From Streptomyces cupreus (lineage in GTDB: Bacteria; Actinomycetota; Actinomycetes; Streptomycetales; Streptomycetaceae), in the NCBI RefSeq assembly GCF_014257025.1, contig NZ_JACMSF010000004.1:227461-291460 (forward strand): a stretch of DNA of 64,000 bases, read 5' to 3'. The first letter of the stretch is position 1; the number at the start of each line of letters is the position of its first letter. Below the pieces are notes generated by a model that was given only the letters and a program-made list of their open reading frames with translations, ran no database searches and was not told the DNA's origin. Positions 17,063-25,178 of this stretch are shown here, one piece after another. The translations under genes and the position numbers were made by a program.

Positions 17063-18324
17063 GCGAGGAAGTCCGCCCCCGTGCCCTGGCCGTTCTGGTC
17101 GGGAGCCACGTGGAAGGTGAGGGCGCGCAGCGCCTCCTGGCCGCGGTGCCGGGCGTCTTCGGCGCAGGCGCCTGTGGTGATCAGGAAGCCGATCCGGGCA
17201 GAGAACATGTCTCCCTCGGGCGGGAGCAACAGCCGGTCGCCGACGCTGCGCTGGAAGGAGATCTGCTCCAGCCACGGCTGCCGGGGACCGTCGAAGCGCA
17301 GGGCGGTGAGGGTGCCGGAGGTCTCGGGGTAGATCAGATGGATCGCGGCGGCCGAGCGCTGGGTGGGGGTGAGGTCGGGGGTGCGGTCGCAGGCGATGTC
17401 GGCCGCCACACGGGGCAGGTCGATGCCGGTGGCGAGGCGCACCAGGTAGCCGATCAGGTCCCCTGCGATGCGGCCGTTGACCTCGATGAGCCGGGGCCGG
17501 CCGTGCACCAGGCGCATCTCGACGTGGCTGACGCCGTCGGTAATGCCGAGCGCGCAGAGCGTGGCCCGCGCCGCTGGGGCCACTACGTCGATCAGCGGGT
17601 CAGACGCGTCGACCGAGTGGGCGAGTTCTTCGAAGAACGGGGGTGCGCTGACAGTCTTGCGGGTGACCGCGACCACGGTGGTCTCGCCCCGGTAGGTGAC
17701 GCACTCGACCGAGACCTCGGGTCCGTCGAGGTACTCCTCAACCAGCACGCTCGTGCTCTCCGTCCCCAGGCCGGCGGCCCGGGCGGCGAAGTCGTAGGCG
17801 GCGGCGACCTGTTCGGGGCGGTCCACGCGGATCACGCCCATGCTCGCCGCGTGCGCGGCGGGCTTCAGGACGACCGGGTAGCCGATCCGCTCAGCCACGA
17901 CCTGCGCCTCCTGGCGGGTGCGCACGCTCACCGATGCTGTCGAGGGGACACCATGGCGGGCGAACAGGCTCCTCGCGGTGGCCTTGTTGCGGCATGCCTG
18001 CATCACCTCGGGCGCCGTGGTGGGCAGGCCGAGCTGGCGTGCGAGGCGGGCGACCGGGACGAGGTACCACTCGGTCCAGGTGAACACGCCGGCCAGTTCG
18101 TAGCGGTCGGCCAGGGTCCGGCCAGCGGCGGACAGCGCCGCCTGGTCGGTGGGGTCGGGCACAACCACGCAGTCCCGGATGAACGGCACCTCCCACGAGG
18201 GTTCATCGCTGGTGATCAGGACGACGTCGTAGGCGGCAGACACGGACTCAAGGCAGTAGCGGCGATACGCCTCGGCTTCCATGTCGGCCGCAGCCACGAC
18301 CAGGACGACAGGACGGTCGGACAA
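17059..18324 (-). CDS. ATP-grasp carboxylate-amine ligase
   Basis: The 421-aa protein has an N-terminal Rossmann-like domain (VVLVVAAADMEAEAY), then an ATP-grasp core: lysines in NKATARSLF and YPVVLKPA, the glycine-rich loop region HAASMGVI, VEEYLDGPEVSVE (ATP-binding Glu), and the metal site HVEMRL...LIEVNGRIAGD. This layout matches ATP-grasp enzymes that join amino acids or small acids into dipeptides (dapdiamide/bacilysin-type ligases). Neighbours are two MFS genes, a HAD hydrolase and two regulators, so a small peptide-like metabolite or its precursor is the likely product. The substrate cannot be deduced. Confidence 0.85.
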   Translation of the reverse strand: MSDRPVVLVVAAADMEAEAYRRYCLESVSAAYDVVLITSDEPSWEVPFIRDCVVVPDPTDQAALSAAGRTLADRYELAGVFTWTEWYLVPVARLARQLGLPTTAPEVMQACRNKATARSLFARHGVPSTASVSVRTRQEAQVVAERIGYPVVLKPAAHAASMGVIRVDRPEQVAAAYDFAARAAGLGTESTSVLVEEYLDGPEVSVECVTYRGETTVVAVTRKTVSAPPFFEELAHSVDASDPLIDVVAPAARATLCALGITDGVSHVEMRLVHGRPRLIEVNGRIAGDLIGYLVRLATGIDLPRVAADIACDRTPDLTPTQRSAAAIHLIYPETSGTLTALRFDGPRQPWLEQISFQRSVGDRLLLPPEGDMFSARIGFLITTGACAEDARHRGQEALRALTFHVAPDQNGQGTGADFLA

Positions 18325-18373
18325 GAAGGCTCCTCGGAGGATGTGGTGGCGGATGGGTTGTGCCGGTCGTTGG

Positions 18374-18661
18374 TCACGGGCTGCGCCGACGGCGGACCTC
18401 GATGGCGCAGGCCCACTCCGGGTGCGCGTCGAGCAGCCGTCTCGCGTAGAGCGCGGTGTAGTTGTTGTTGAGGCCCTTCACGCCGCGCGGGTGGCGCCAA
18501 CGCAGGGCCTCGAACAGCGCCTTCATGCCGCCCCGTGTCGCGCCGGTCGCGAGGCGCTGGACGGCGAGCCGCTCCAGAGCCCGGTACACCCAGGGGCGGC
18601 CGGCATTGAGGGCGTGGAACTGCTCGCTGAACGACGGCCGCCCCTCCGTGATGGTGGACAT
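18374..18661 (-). CDS. Conserved small phage/plasmid-type protein
   Basis: The 95-aa product has the layout SFSEQFHALNAGRPWVYRAL (helix), ALFEALRWRH, KGLNNNYTALYARRLL, and CAIEVRRRRS. The same spaced landmarks (FHxxNPxVY, LRW, LNNNYxxxYAR, E-x-R at the end) are familiar from a small uncharacterised protein common in phages and plasmids. It sits inside the ATP-grasp operon, 49 bases upstream of the ligase, but is unlikely to be a peptide substrate because it is a complete globular family. Function unknown. Confidence 0.7.
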   Translation of the reverse strand: MSTITEGRPSFSEQFHALNAGRPWVYRALERLAVQRLATGATRGGMKALFEALRWRHPRGVKGLNNNYTALYARRLLDAHPEWACAIEVRRRRSP

Positions 18662-18694
18662 GAGCGACGAAGGCGCCTCTCGTGCCCGGGAGGG

Positions 18695-19921
18695 TCAGGC
18701 CGGCGATGTGCGCAGCGCGGGGAGGGTGCGCAGGCGGGCGAAGGCGACCGCGAAGCCGAGGGCCTGCAGGACGGCGCCAACGGTGATGGCGTGCCCGAGC
18801 TGCGCGGGTGGCACGGCCGCGACGAGCAGGCCAGCGGCGGGGAAGGGCAGCAGGAGCAGAAGGACCGTCACGGCGAGGGTGCTGCCGAACACCTCGGGCG
18901 GGATCAGACGGGAGCGCAGGGTACGGAAGACGACCGTGAGGCTCCCCTCGCCGGCCATCACGACAGCGACCAGGAGCAGGTAGCCGCGGTAGGTGTCGGC
19001 CTGGGCGACGGCGAACGTCGCTGCGGCTGCGACCGTGGCGGCCACGGCGCCGACCGGCCACAGGCCCCAGCGGTCGATCGCGCGGCGGGATGCTGTGATG
19101 GCGAGCAGGGAAGCGACGGCTGCGGCGGACCAGATAAGTCCGGCATCCGCGCTGGAGTGGTCCAGCGCGGTGACGATGACAACCGGCACGGCTGCTTGCA
19201 GGAGGGCCAATGCTCCGTTGGAGACGACCAGGCCGCCCACCAGCCAGGCGAGGGCCGGCAGCGAACCCAGCGTTGCCCAACCCGCGCGCAGCCCTCGCTT
19301 GGCAGAAGCCACGCCAACCGGCGCCGTGCCCATGCGGGAGCTGAGTGCGGCAGCGAGGAGGGAAAGACTTGCGAGCGTGCCGAGCATGGCGGCCGGTCCG
19401 CCGTGCTCCAGCAACAGGCCGGAGACCGCTGGCCCGGCCAGAGTCGCGGTCTGGTCGATCCCCAGCAGGACGGACTGCACCCGGTGCGCCCTGTCGCCGG
19501 CCTTCCGGCTGGCCTCACTGCCGGCCGTTTCAGCCGCTACGAAACTGAACTCGGTGAGTACACCGGTTGAGGCGGCGAGCAGCATCACCGTGACCGTCGC
19601 AGCCGGGGTTCGGGCTTCAAGGACGGTGAGAATGACGGCGGCGGCGAGCACGGCCAAGGCCCGCGCGAGGCAGGTGACACGGAAGATGCGGGCCGTGCCG
19701 TAGCGGTCGACGAGGGTGCCGGCCACGGTGAACGCCCCGATCCTCGGGATCCACTCCAGCGCGAAGGCCAGCCCGGTCAGAGCCGCCGATCCGGTGGTGG
19801 CAAGGACGAGCAGGGGGATGCCGTAGGTGGTCATCGCGAAGGCGGCGGCATCCGCCCCGCGCGGCAGATAGATCCTGCGCCTGAGGCCGGCAGTGGAACG
19901 CCCCACGGCGTCCGGCGTCAC
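18695..19921 (-). CDS. MFS transporter
   Basis: The 408-aa protein has about twelve membrane segments; RIYLPRGADAAAFAMTTYGIP followed by VDRYGTARIF (the loop 2-3 D-R-x-G pattern) identifies the MFS drug-efflux type. The GTG at 19921 overlaps the stop of the upstream regulator (GTGA). It is the second transporter in this operon. Efflux of the ATP-grasp product and self-protection are the likely roles (inference). Confidence 0.85.
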   Translation of the reverse strand: MTPDAVGRSTAGLRRRIYLPRGADAAAFAMTTYGIPLLVLATTGSAALTGLAFALEWIPRIGAFTVAGTLVDRYGTARIFRVTCLARALAVLAAAVILTVLEARTPAATVTVMLLAASTGVLTEFSFVAAETAGSEASRKAGDRAHRVQSVLLGIDQTATLAGPAVSGLLLEHGGPAAMLGTLASLSLLAAALSSRMGTAPVGVASAKRGLRAGWATLGSLPALAWLVGGLVVSNGALALLQAAVPVVIVTALDHSSADAGLIWSAAAVASLLAITASRRAIDRWGLWPVGAVAATVAAAATFAVAQADTYRGYLLLVAVVMAGEGSLTVVFRTLRSRLIPPEVFGSTLAVTVLLLLLPFPAAGLLVAAVPPAQLGHAITVGAVLQALGFAVAFARLRTLPALRTSPA

Positions 19922-20400
19922 GCGGCGACGCCGTGGTCGCCGCGGATCTGCGGGGGCTGGTGCGTGCAGACCCACTCGGCCAGCAGCCGGTGGACGCGGC
20001 CGAGTTCGGCGTCGGCCTCGCCCTCCGTGGGGCGAGGATTCGCGGCCGCCTCGCCCAGCAGGGCGAAAGTGTGGCGGATACGCCCGGCGAAGTCGCAGAC
20101 CGACGCCGGGTAGTTGTTGCGCCGGGCCCAGCGGGCGGTCGCGTCGTAGAGGTCGGCAAGGTCCCCTCCGGCCGGGGTGAGCCCGAGGCCGGAATGCGAG
20201 CGGTCGAGGAGTCCGAGTGCGTCCGCCTGCTCGGTGGCCTGCCGGATCTGGTCCCTGGTGAGGTCCGTGAGGGTGCATGCCAGCGCGCGGGGCGGGATGG
20301 CCCCATGGTCGTCGATCTCGCTGACCAGGCGAATCAGGCCAGCCGAGGACAGCTTTGTACACGCGACCTGCAACTGCTGGGGAGAGAGGGCTGGCATCAT
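19918..20400 (-). CDS. Winged-helix regulatory protein
   Basis: The 160-aa product resembles the DNA-binding half of its upstream neighbour: an N-terminal helix pair (LSPQQLQVACTKLSSAGLIRL), a recognition-type helix (DLTRDQIRQATEQADALGLLDR) and a short wing (SGLGLTPAGGDL), followed by a helical dimerisation region. ATG at 20400 overlaps the HxlR-like gene stop. Two winged-helix genes in a row at the head of the operon suggest they control it together. No ligand site is visible. Confidence 0.7.
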   Translation of the reverse strand: MMPALSPQQLQVACTKLSSAGLIRLVSEIDDHGAIPPRALACTLTDLTRDQIRQATEQADALGLLDRSHSGLGLTPAGGDLADLYDATARWARRNNYPASVCDFAGRIRHTFALLGEAAANPRPTEGEADAELGRVHRLLAEWVCTHQPPQIRGDHGVAA

Positions 20401-21257
20401 CGGCGGACCCCTCCGGCCAACAGGGCGGGTATCGGGCGGGGCGCTGTGGCGTGGGAGAACAGGTCGCCGTTCTGCCAGGCCGGGCGATGGGCAGGCTGGG
20501 TCTGCACAGCGGGTGCCGGACGGGCGGAGGGGACCGGAAGCCGGGACGGGTGGCTGACCCACGTCCCAGGAGCGGTCATGGCCCTGCGATCCAGCCGGCC
20601 CCAGAGCGGGTGCCTCGCCGCGTGGTCCATCGGCCGTCCGGCAGCCCACATGGACAGCGCGCCGAAGACATGACCGAGTCCGTCACCGCCCGGCGAGAGG
20701 CGGTAGGGCTGGCCCTTGCCCGCGGTCACCACCAGGCCGTCGTCCATGAGCTGGCGCAGCGGCGGGTAGATGCTGGTCCAGTAGCCGTCGGGGATGACGA
20801 TGCGGGCCAGGGCCCGGGCACTGACCTCATGACGGGCCTTGAGCACCCACAGGATTGCCGGAGCCTGCCGGCGGGTGAGGAGGGTGAGGCTGTCCTCGAT
20901 CTGCTCGATCGCGGACAGCGACTGCTCCGGCTGCTCCAGGTGCTCCTCGGCCCAGGCGGCGATCGCCCCGAGCACCGGCAGGAGCTGTCGGCCGCGCTGG
21001 GTCAGGCCGTAGGTGACGTGGTGGGCGGAGTGCTCGGTGCGCTCGATGAGGCCGGCGTCGCACAGCGAGCGGATCTTCGGGTGCAGCTGACCGCTGTGGA
21101 GGTAGGGCAGCTTGTTCGCGATCTGCGTGTAGCGCTGCGGCGGCTCGTTCAGGGCCAGCAGGATTCGCACGTTCCAGCGCGGGGTGATCATGTGGAGGGC
21201 TTCGGTGACCCGGGCGACGTCGGCATCGACGGCGGGTGGCAGACCTGTGGTGGCCAA
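20397..21257 (-). CDS. HxlR-family regulator with two winged helices
   Basis: Residues about 15-105 match HxlR repressors (ITPRWNVRILLALNEPPQRY, then LHPKIRSLCDAGLIER and TYGLTQRGRQLLPVL). Residues about 112-195 form a second winged-helix unit (QAPAILWVLKARHEV, with RQLMDDGLVV). The C-terminal 90 residues are Pro/Ala-rich and end GGVRR. TTG start at 21257, preceded by AGGAG. As first gene of the operon running to 15276 it is probably the local regulator. HxlR proteins respond to thiols or electrophiles in some species; no conserved sensing cysteine pair is seen here apart from CDAGLI. Confidence 0.8.
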   Translation of the reverse strand: MATTGLPPAVDADVARVTEALHMITPRWNVRILLALNEPPQRYTQIANKLPYLHSGQLHPKIRSLCDAGLIERTEHSAHHVTYGLTQRGRQLLPVLGAIAAWAEEHLEQPEQSLSAIEQIEDSLTLLTRRQAPAILWVLKARHEVSARALARIVIPDGYWTSIYPPLRQLMDDGLVVTAGKGQPYRLSPGGDGLGHVFGALSMWAAGRPMDHAARHPLWGRLDRRAMTAPGTWVSHPSRLPVPSARPAPAVQTQPAHRPAWQNGDLFSHATAPRPIPALLAGGVRR

Positions 21258-21299
21258 AGGGGGGGACTCCTGGGTGAGGAAGGGCTTGGGCCCGATCGG

Positions 21300-21713
21300 T
21301 CAGCGGCTCGGGGCAGCGCTCACGGTCGGCACGGGCGGAGCGGGAACAGCACAAGGCGTGGAAGCGGTGGGCGATGCCGGCGCGTCCGTGCGGCCGAGGC
21401 TCTGCAGGACCGCTTGGGTGGTGGCGGCCTGGGTGTCGCGGGCAGCGACGGCTTCGGCGAGGCGGCGCGCGCAGTCGAAGATGTGCGACACCTCGAAGGT
21501 GCCGATCTGCCGCTCGGGATGGACGAGCTGCTTGAGCCGCTCGCGGTAGAAGGTGATGGTCTGCTCGGCGAAAGCGAGCCGGTCGTGGCTGCCAAGGAGG
21601 GCGGCGAGCATGCCGGGCGGCTGGTCCTGGGCGTGGGCTTCGAGGTCGGTCAGCGAAGCGCCGTACAACTCCTCGATGCGTGAGCCGATCTGGGCGGACG
21701 TGGGGTGGGGCAA
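21300..21713 (-). CDS. Helical hypothetical protein with basic tail
   Basis: TTG at 21713 gives 137 aa. Residues about 10-100 form a helical domain with a conserved-looking stretch (HDRLAFAEQTITFYRERLKQ) and about 35 C-terminal residues are Ala/Pro/Thr-rich, ending APSR. It is closely followed upstream by the gene at 21727 of similar build (IRSFLALAEEQVARICQRV), so the two are likely paralogues. Belongs to the set of small helical proteins spread over this element; function unknown. Confidence 0.6.
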   Translation of the reverse strand: MPHPTSAQIGSRIEELYGASLTDLEAHAQDQPPGMLAALLGSHDRLAFAEQTITFYRERLKQLVHPERQIGTFEVSHIFDCARRLAEAVAARDTQAATTQAVLQSLGRTDAPASPTASTPCAVPAPPVPTVSAAPSR

Positions 21714-21726
21714 GCGGCGGGGTCTT

Positions 21727-22176
21727 TCACGGTCGGCGCTCCCGGGCTGCCCCGGCACGCTGGGGTGCCGGGGCGGCGGTGGCAGGGGGCAGGGTGGTGG
21801 TGATCGTCTGCTGGGTCATGCGGACCGGTCGGGTCTGCTGGCCCGGCGGCGGCATGGTGCGCAGCAGGTCGCCGAGGGCGGTGCGGTAGCCGTCGCGGGC
21901 GCTGAGCGCCGCCTCCAGCCACTGCGCGTCCATCCGCAGCTGGTCCGCGGACAGCTCGTCCATGTCGTGCTCGGGCGCCATCGCCTCGTGCACGCGCTGG
22001 CAGATCCGGGCGACCTGTTCCTCGGCCAGGGCCAGGAACGAGCGGATCTCAAGCGCCCGGGTCAGCGCGGCGGAGGCGTCCGGGCCGGCGGCCGTCTCGT
22101 ACAGGTCGGCGACCGGGGCGCCGAAGACTTCCCGGAGCCTGCCGTCTTGAGTGCAGGGCTTGTCGCGGACGTTCAC
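21727..22176 (-). CDS. Helical hypothetical protein with basic tail
   Basis: 149 aa, GTG at 22176 overlapping the upstream stop. Helical core to about residue 110 (EVFGAPVADLYETAAG, SFLALAEEQVARICQRV, LSARDGYRTALGDLL), then a Thr/Pro/Ala tail ending AARERRP. Shares spacing of 'F...AE.....E/Q..R' with the neighbouring 21300 gene. Translational coupling to the 22173 gene points to a common complex. No enzymatic motif. Confidence 0.6.
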   Translation of the reverse strand: MNVRDKPCTQDGRLREVFGAPVADLYETAAGPDASAALTRALEIRSFLALAEEQVARICQRVHEAMAPEHDMDELSADQLRMDAQWLEAALSARDGYRTALGDLLRTMPPPGQQTRPVRMTQQTITTTLPPATAAPAPQRAGAARERRP

Positions 22177-22637
22177 GGCAGGGCTCCTCGGCCGGTGGCG
22201 GGCGCCGTCGCGGGCCGGGCAACCGGCGCGCTGGTGGGCACAGCCGGGCCCGGGCGGGACCGACGATTGAGGCGGGCCAGACGCTCGGCAGCGAGGTCCT
22301 TCTTCCCCGGAGCGTCGGGGTCAAGGAGCCAGCGCACGACCAGGGCCCGCCCGTCACGCGTGGTCACGGCCGCATTGACGCGGTGAGCGAGGTCCAGCGT
22401 CGGGTCGTCTACCTCGCTGGGCTGCCTCTGAAGCGCGGCGAGGAGGTCGTCCTCGGCACGCCCGAGCGCCGCCTGGGCCTCGGTGAGGAGCCCGTGCCAC
22501 TTGACGATGTCGGTGGCTTCGGGGTTCGCGTCCGGCGCTGCGGCGACCGCGGCGGTCAGTTCGTCCATGCTCATCTCGAAGCGGCGCTCGATCTGTTCGG
22601 TGAGCACGCCCACGACATCCTCTATGCCGTCGGACAC
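22173..22637 (-). CDS. Helical hypothetical protein
   Basis: GTG at 22637 is preceded by AAGGAG with six bases spacing and gives 154 aa. The protein is almost wholly helical (VVGVLTEQIERRFEMSMDEL, TEAQAALGRAEDDLLAALQR) with a C-terminal Pro/Ala-rich tail. First gene of the three-gene helical set (21300-22637). The 3' end overlaps the next gene. Unknown function. Confidence 0.6.
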   Translation of the reverse strand: MSDGIEDVVGVLTEQIERRFEMSMDELTAAVAAAPDANPEATDIVKWHGLLTEAQAALGRAEDDLLAALQRQPSEVDDPTLDLAHRVNAAVTTRDGRALVVRWLLDPDAPGKKDLAAERLARLNRRSRPGPAVPTSAPVARPATAPATGRGALP

Positions 22638-22745
22638 AGAGAACTCCTTTTCAAAAGGCACGGGAAATGCTGGCCTTCCATGGAGAAGAGCAGCGAATGG
22701 GGACGGATCAACTCATCCATTTGTGCGCGGAGTTGAGGGCTTTGC

Positions 22746-23081
22746 TCAGTCGAGGCACATGCGGACGTCACGGTAGACGTAGGTGCCGGAAACCCAGCCC
22801 TTCACACCGGTGGTCTTGTCGGTGATGTAGTGCCAGTTCCCACTGGTCTTGTGGACGGTGAACTTGTGACCGCGGTAGAGGATGCCCAGGCTGGTGGACT
22901 TCACCGACGCCTTGGAGCGGATGGTCACGGCTTTCGTGTGGACCGTGTACGGGAGCGGCGGGAGGTTGTAGCAGCTGCTGGCTGTTGCCACGGTGGCCGC
23001 ACTGGCGGTGGGGGCGGACAGCGACGGCAGAGCGAGTGCGCCGAGCATCGCGGCGGATATCGCTATTCGGGTGGAGCGCAT
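22746..23081 (-). CDS. Secreted SH3-like protein
   Basis: The 111-aa product has a Sec signal peptide (residues about 1-29, cleavage near ASA-A) and a single bacterial SH3 (SH3b) domain: the pattern TKAVTIRSKASVKSTSLGILY, GHKFTV, GNWHYITDKTTGVKGWVSGTYV is typical. SH3b domains bind cell-wall peptides. Two cysteines, one near each end of the mature domain, could form a disulfide. Likely an extracellular wall-binding partner for mating or surface modification. ATG 23081; a separate promoter is likely because the 37-bp repeat and a gap precede it. Confidence 0.8.
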   Translation of the reverse strand: MRSTRIAISAAMLGALALPSLSAPTASAATVATASSCYNLPPLPYTVHTKAVTIRSKASVKSTSLGILYRGHKFTVHKTSGNWHYITDKTTGVKGWVSGTYVYRDVRMCLD

Positions 23082-23168
23082 GCGGAAGTAACCTCCGTGC
23101 AGGGAATGGGAATGCTGAGAGAGGCGGACAGGGCTTTCGCCCCGGCGGCGGTATAAGAGTCCACGGAT

Positions 23169-23205
23169 TCGCCGGTTTGGCTAACCGGCGATCGTCGGCT
23201 ATGTT
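23169..23205 (-). repeat. 37-bp repeat, inverted copy at 45369
   Basis: Thirty-seven bases are identical, in inverted orientation, to 45369-45405. Each copy contains the palindrome ATCGCCGGTT/AACCGGCGA-, a 10-bp stem with a 5-base loop, flanked by the conserved AACATAGCCGAC. In both places it lies just downstream (26 and 10 bases) of a stop codon in the same transcriptional sense, so it may be a terminator or RNA-processing element, but conservation of the non-hairpin part suggests a binding or recombination site. Confidence 0.7.
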
Positions 23206-23230
23206 TCGGCCCGTTCAGCGGATTTGAGGG

Positions 23231-23956
23231 TCAGCGGTTTCGGCCTGGCGGGCGCTGCGCAGGGGGTGCCGGCGCCGTGCCTGAGGGCCCGGTGGAGCGG
23301 GCCATGAGCCGGACGGGTGGCAAAGGGGCGACCTCTCCGCCCAGGCGCTTGTCGCACCACTGGAGGGCTTCGGCGACGGTGGCGAAGCCGCCCTCGCGCA
23401 GGGTGTGGGTCCCCGCGTCGGTGTCCGCTTCCTCGTGCAGCACACGGAACGGCGCGGGACTGCGCTGGTCGTCGAGGGCGCGCAGGACTACGACGGTGGT
23501 CATGTCGTCGGGGTCGTCCCGGGTGTAGCTGTGCAGGAGGGCGAAGTGATCTCCGTCGCCCATGAGCCGCTGCTCCAGCGCGCGGGTCGTCTCATCCGCA
23601 GGCGCGGTTCCCATGCCGCGCATGAGGCCGATGGCATCTGGTGGGCAGCCGCGGTGAATGAGCCAGGACTGCGCCATTGCGGGCAGGGGCAGTTGTGCGT
23701 GCTCGAAGCGGAACGTCCGTCGCTCCATGTCCCGCTGCAGGTGCAGTGCGACGAGCTGCGGTTCACCGGGGATGCCCCAGGTGACGGCGCCGTTGTGCAG
23801 GACGTAGTAGCTCTGCGACCCGTCGGGGGTGTGGTGCTCGGCGAGTGCGGTGAGCATGTCGTGCTCTATCCCGATCGTGTGCGAGAACGCCTCCTCGGTC
23901 CGCTCGTCGGCGGCCTCGAAGTCGTCCAGCCGAAAGTCCGGTTCGGGCGGGGACAT
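23231..23956 (-). CDS. Hypothetical protein
   Basis: A 241-aa soluble protein. It has a beta-rich first half (SQSYYVLHNGAVTWGIPGEPQ), then a region of alternating strands and helices (DHFALLHSYTRDDPDDMTTV, VVVLRALDD) and a Pro-rich C-terminal tail ending PPGRNR. The 'TVVVLRALDD' and 'FATVAEALQWC' landmarks suggest a compact domain of unknown fold. It is followed by the 37-bp repeat. I recognise no family; the ATG at 23956 is the only good start. Confidence 0.55.
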   Translation of the reverse strand: MSPPEPDFRLDDFEAADERTEEAFSHTIGIEHDMLTALAEHHTPDGSQSYYVLHNGAVTWGIPGEPQLVALHLQRDMERRTFRFEHAQLPLPAMAQSWLIHRGCPPDAIGLMRGMGTAPADETTRALEQRLMGDGDHFALLHSYTRDDPDDMTTVVVLRALDDQRSPAPFRVLHEEADTDAGTHTLREGGFATVAEALQWCDKRLGGEVAPLPPVRLMARSTGPSGTAPAPPAQRPPGRNR

Positions 23957-23982
23957 AGGGCCTTTCGCTAGGTGGGCGGGGG

Positions 23983-24681
23983 TCAGCGGCGGCGGCTGGC
24001 GGCGGTCGGCCAGGCGCCGGGCCGGGCACTGGCCGGGGCAGCGGTCGAGGGCGGGCGGCGGCTGTCGGCCAGTGCGGCGCGGGCGGCGTCGGTCAAGGCG
24101 ACCGGCTGCCCGGCGTGGACCGGATGGCTGGTGTCCCGGGAGACCAGCCCGGCCGCCTCGAGCCGCTGCAGGTGGGTGTACGGGACCCGGGTGCCGGAGG
24201 CAGTGGCCACGGACATCCGGCCGGACAGGAGATGCTCGTGCAGCTTGGCGCCGCCGGCGATGGCCAGCAGCGCCGCCTGGTCGGCTGCCGGAAGCGGTTC
24301 GTGACCGTCCGGCTGAGTGGTGCGGGCGACATCCTCGATCGGCTCCAGGGCTGCGATCGCTCGGGCCGTTGCAGCGTCGCGTTCACCGGCGGCCTCCTCC
24401 AGCTGATGCGCCGCGCGGTCGATCCGAGTGAGCAGGGCGGAGTCGACGGGAAACTCGCCGCTGGTGAGCCGGTTCAGGAGTTGTCGGTGGAAGGTCACGC
24501 TGGTCTCGGCCTTGGACAGCGCGCGGTGCCGGTCGACCAGGCGTGCGCGCGGCTCGTCGAGGACGCCGCGGTCGCGATAGGCCCAGAGGGTGTCTATGTC
24601 GTGGCCGGTCGCGGCCTCAACTCGGAGGTCGATTGGGGAGATGGCACGCCGGGCTGTTCCCGGCGCGGGATCAGGGGGCAT
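23983..24681 (-). CDS. Helical protein with C-terminal winged helix
   Basis: The 232-aa protein has a helical N-terminal part (ATGHDIDTLWAYRDRGVL, then ALSKAETSVTFHRQLLNRL) and a C-terminal winged-helix-like domain (ADQAALLAIAGGAKLHEHLL, THLQRLEAAGLVSRDT, ALTDAARAALAD) followed by a basic tail ending ASRRR. The same C-terminal unit occurs at 56271 and 57110. ATG at 24681 with AGGAG upstream. Probably DNA-binding; its target is unknown. Confidence 0.65.
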   Translation of the reverse strand: MPPDPAPGTARRAISPIDLRVEAATGHDIDTLWAYRDRGVLDEPRARLVDRHRALSKAETSVTFHRQLLNRLTSGEFPVDSALLTRIDRAAHQLEEAAGERDAATARAIAALEPIEDVARTTQPDGHEPLPAADQAALLAIAGGAKLHEHLLSGRMSVATASGTRVPYTHLQRLEAAGLVSRDTSHPVHAGQPVALTDAARAALADSRRPPSTAAPASARPGAWPTAASRRR

Positions 24682-24698
24682 AGGGGGTGCTCCTGGTG

Positions 24699-25178
24699 TC
24701 AGCGGGCGTGGTGCTGCGAGGAAGCGTGGGCCGGGCGGGGCAGGCCCGGCATCGCGGAGGGCAGCGGTCCCGGCTTCGGCACGGGCCCGCGAGCGGTGAG
24801 CTGCGGGGAGCGGGAGCGGGCAGCGTGGGTGCGGGCGCTCAGGGGCCGGCGGGTCATTCCCAGGCGTTGCCCGACGGTGTCGTAGACGTCGTTGCCCGCC
24901 CGTGGCCGGACGGCCACGACGTGGATGTCGTGGCGGTGCGCGGACGTCGGCGGTGCGGGGCGCACGGCGTAGACGACACGCCACTCCTTGCGGGAATCCA
25001 CGAACAGCTTGCGGTAGCCCTCCAGGTCGCCGGTCAGCTTGATCCCGAACCGCTCGGCGTTCACCACGTCCTGCAGGTACGCGAGCGTCAGGTCGCGGAT
25101 GTCGCTGGGGGCCTGGAGAAGGTCGGTCAGGGCCCGGGGATCGAAGCTGAGGCCGAAAGCCGGCTGCCCCGCGCTCAT
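24699..25178 (-). CDS. ParE/RelE-like protein
   Basis: About the first 95 residues match the RelE/ParE fold: a helix (ALTDLLQAPSDIRDLTLAYLQ), then FGIKLTGDLEGYRKLFV, EWRVVYAVR, and IHVVAVRPRAGNDVY. The extra C-terminal 60 residues are disordered and basic, unusual for this family. ParE/RelE toxins act on gyrase or the ribosome. No clear antitoxin gene flanks it; the overlapping upstream gene (ATGA at 25175) is DUF4913, not an antitoxin family. It may be a toxin fold adapted for another job. Confidence 0.6.
   Translation of the reverse strand: MSAGQPAFGLSFDPRALTDLLQAPSDIRDLTLAYLQDVVNAERFGIKLTGDLEGYRKLFVDSRKEWRVVYAVRPAPPTSAHRHDIHVVAVRPRAGNDVYDTVGQRLGMTRRPLSARTHAARSRSPQLTARGPVPKPGPLPSAMPGLPRPAHASSQHHAR

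Noticed and set aside
18374..18661. RiPP precursor peptide for the ATP-grasp enzyme
   Set aside because: The 95-aa product is a complete globular-type protein family with fixed internal motifs and no leader/core organisation.
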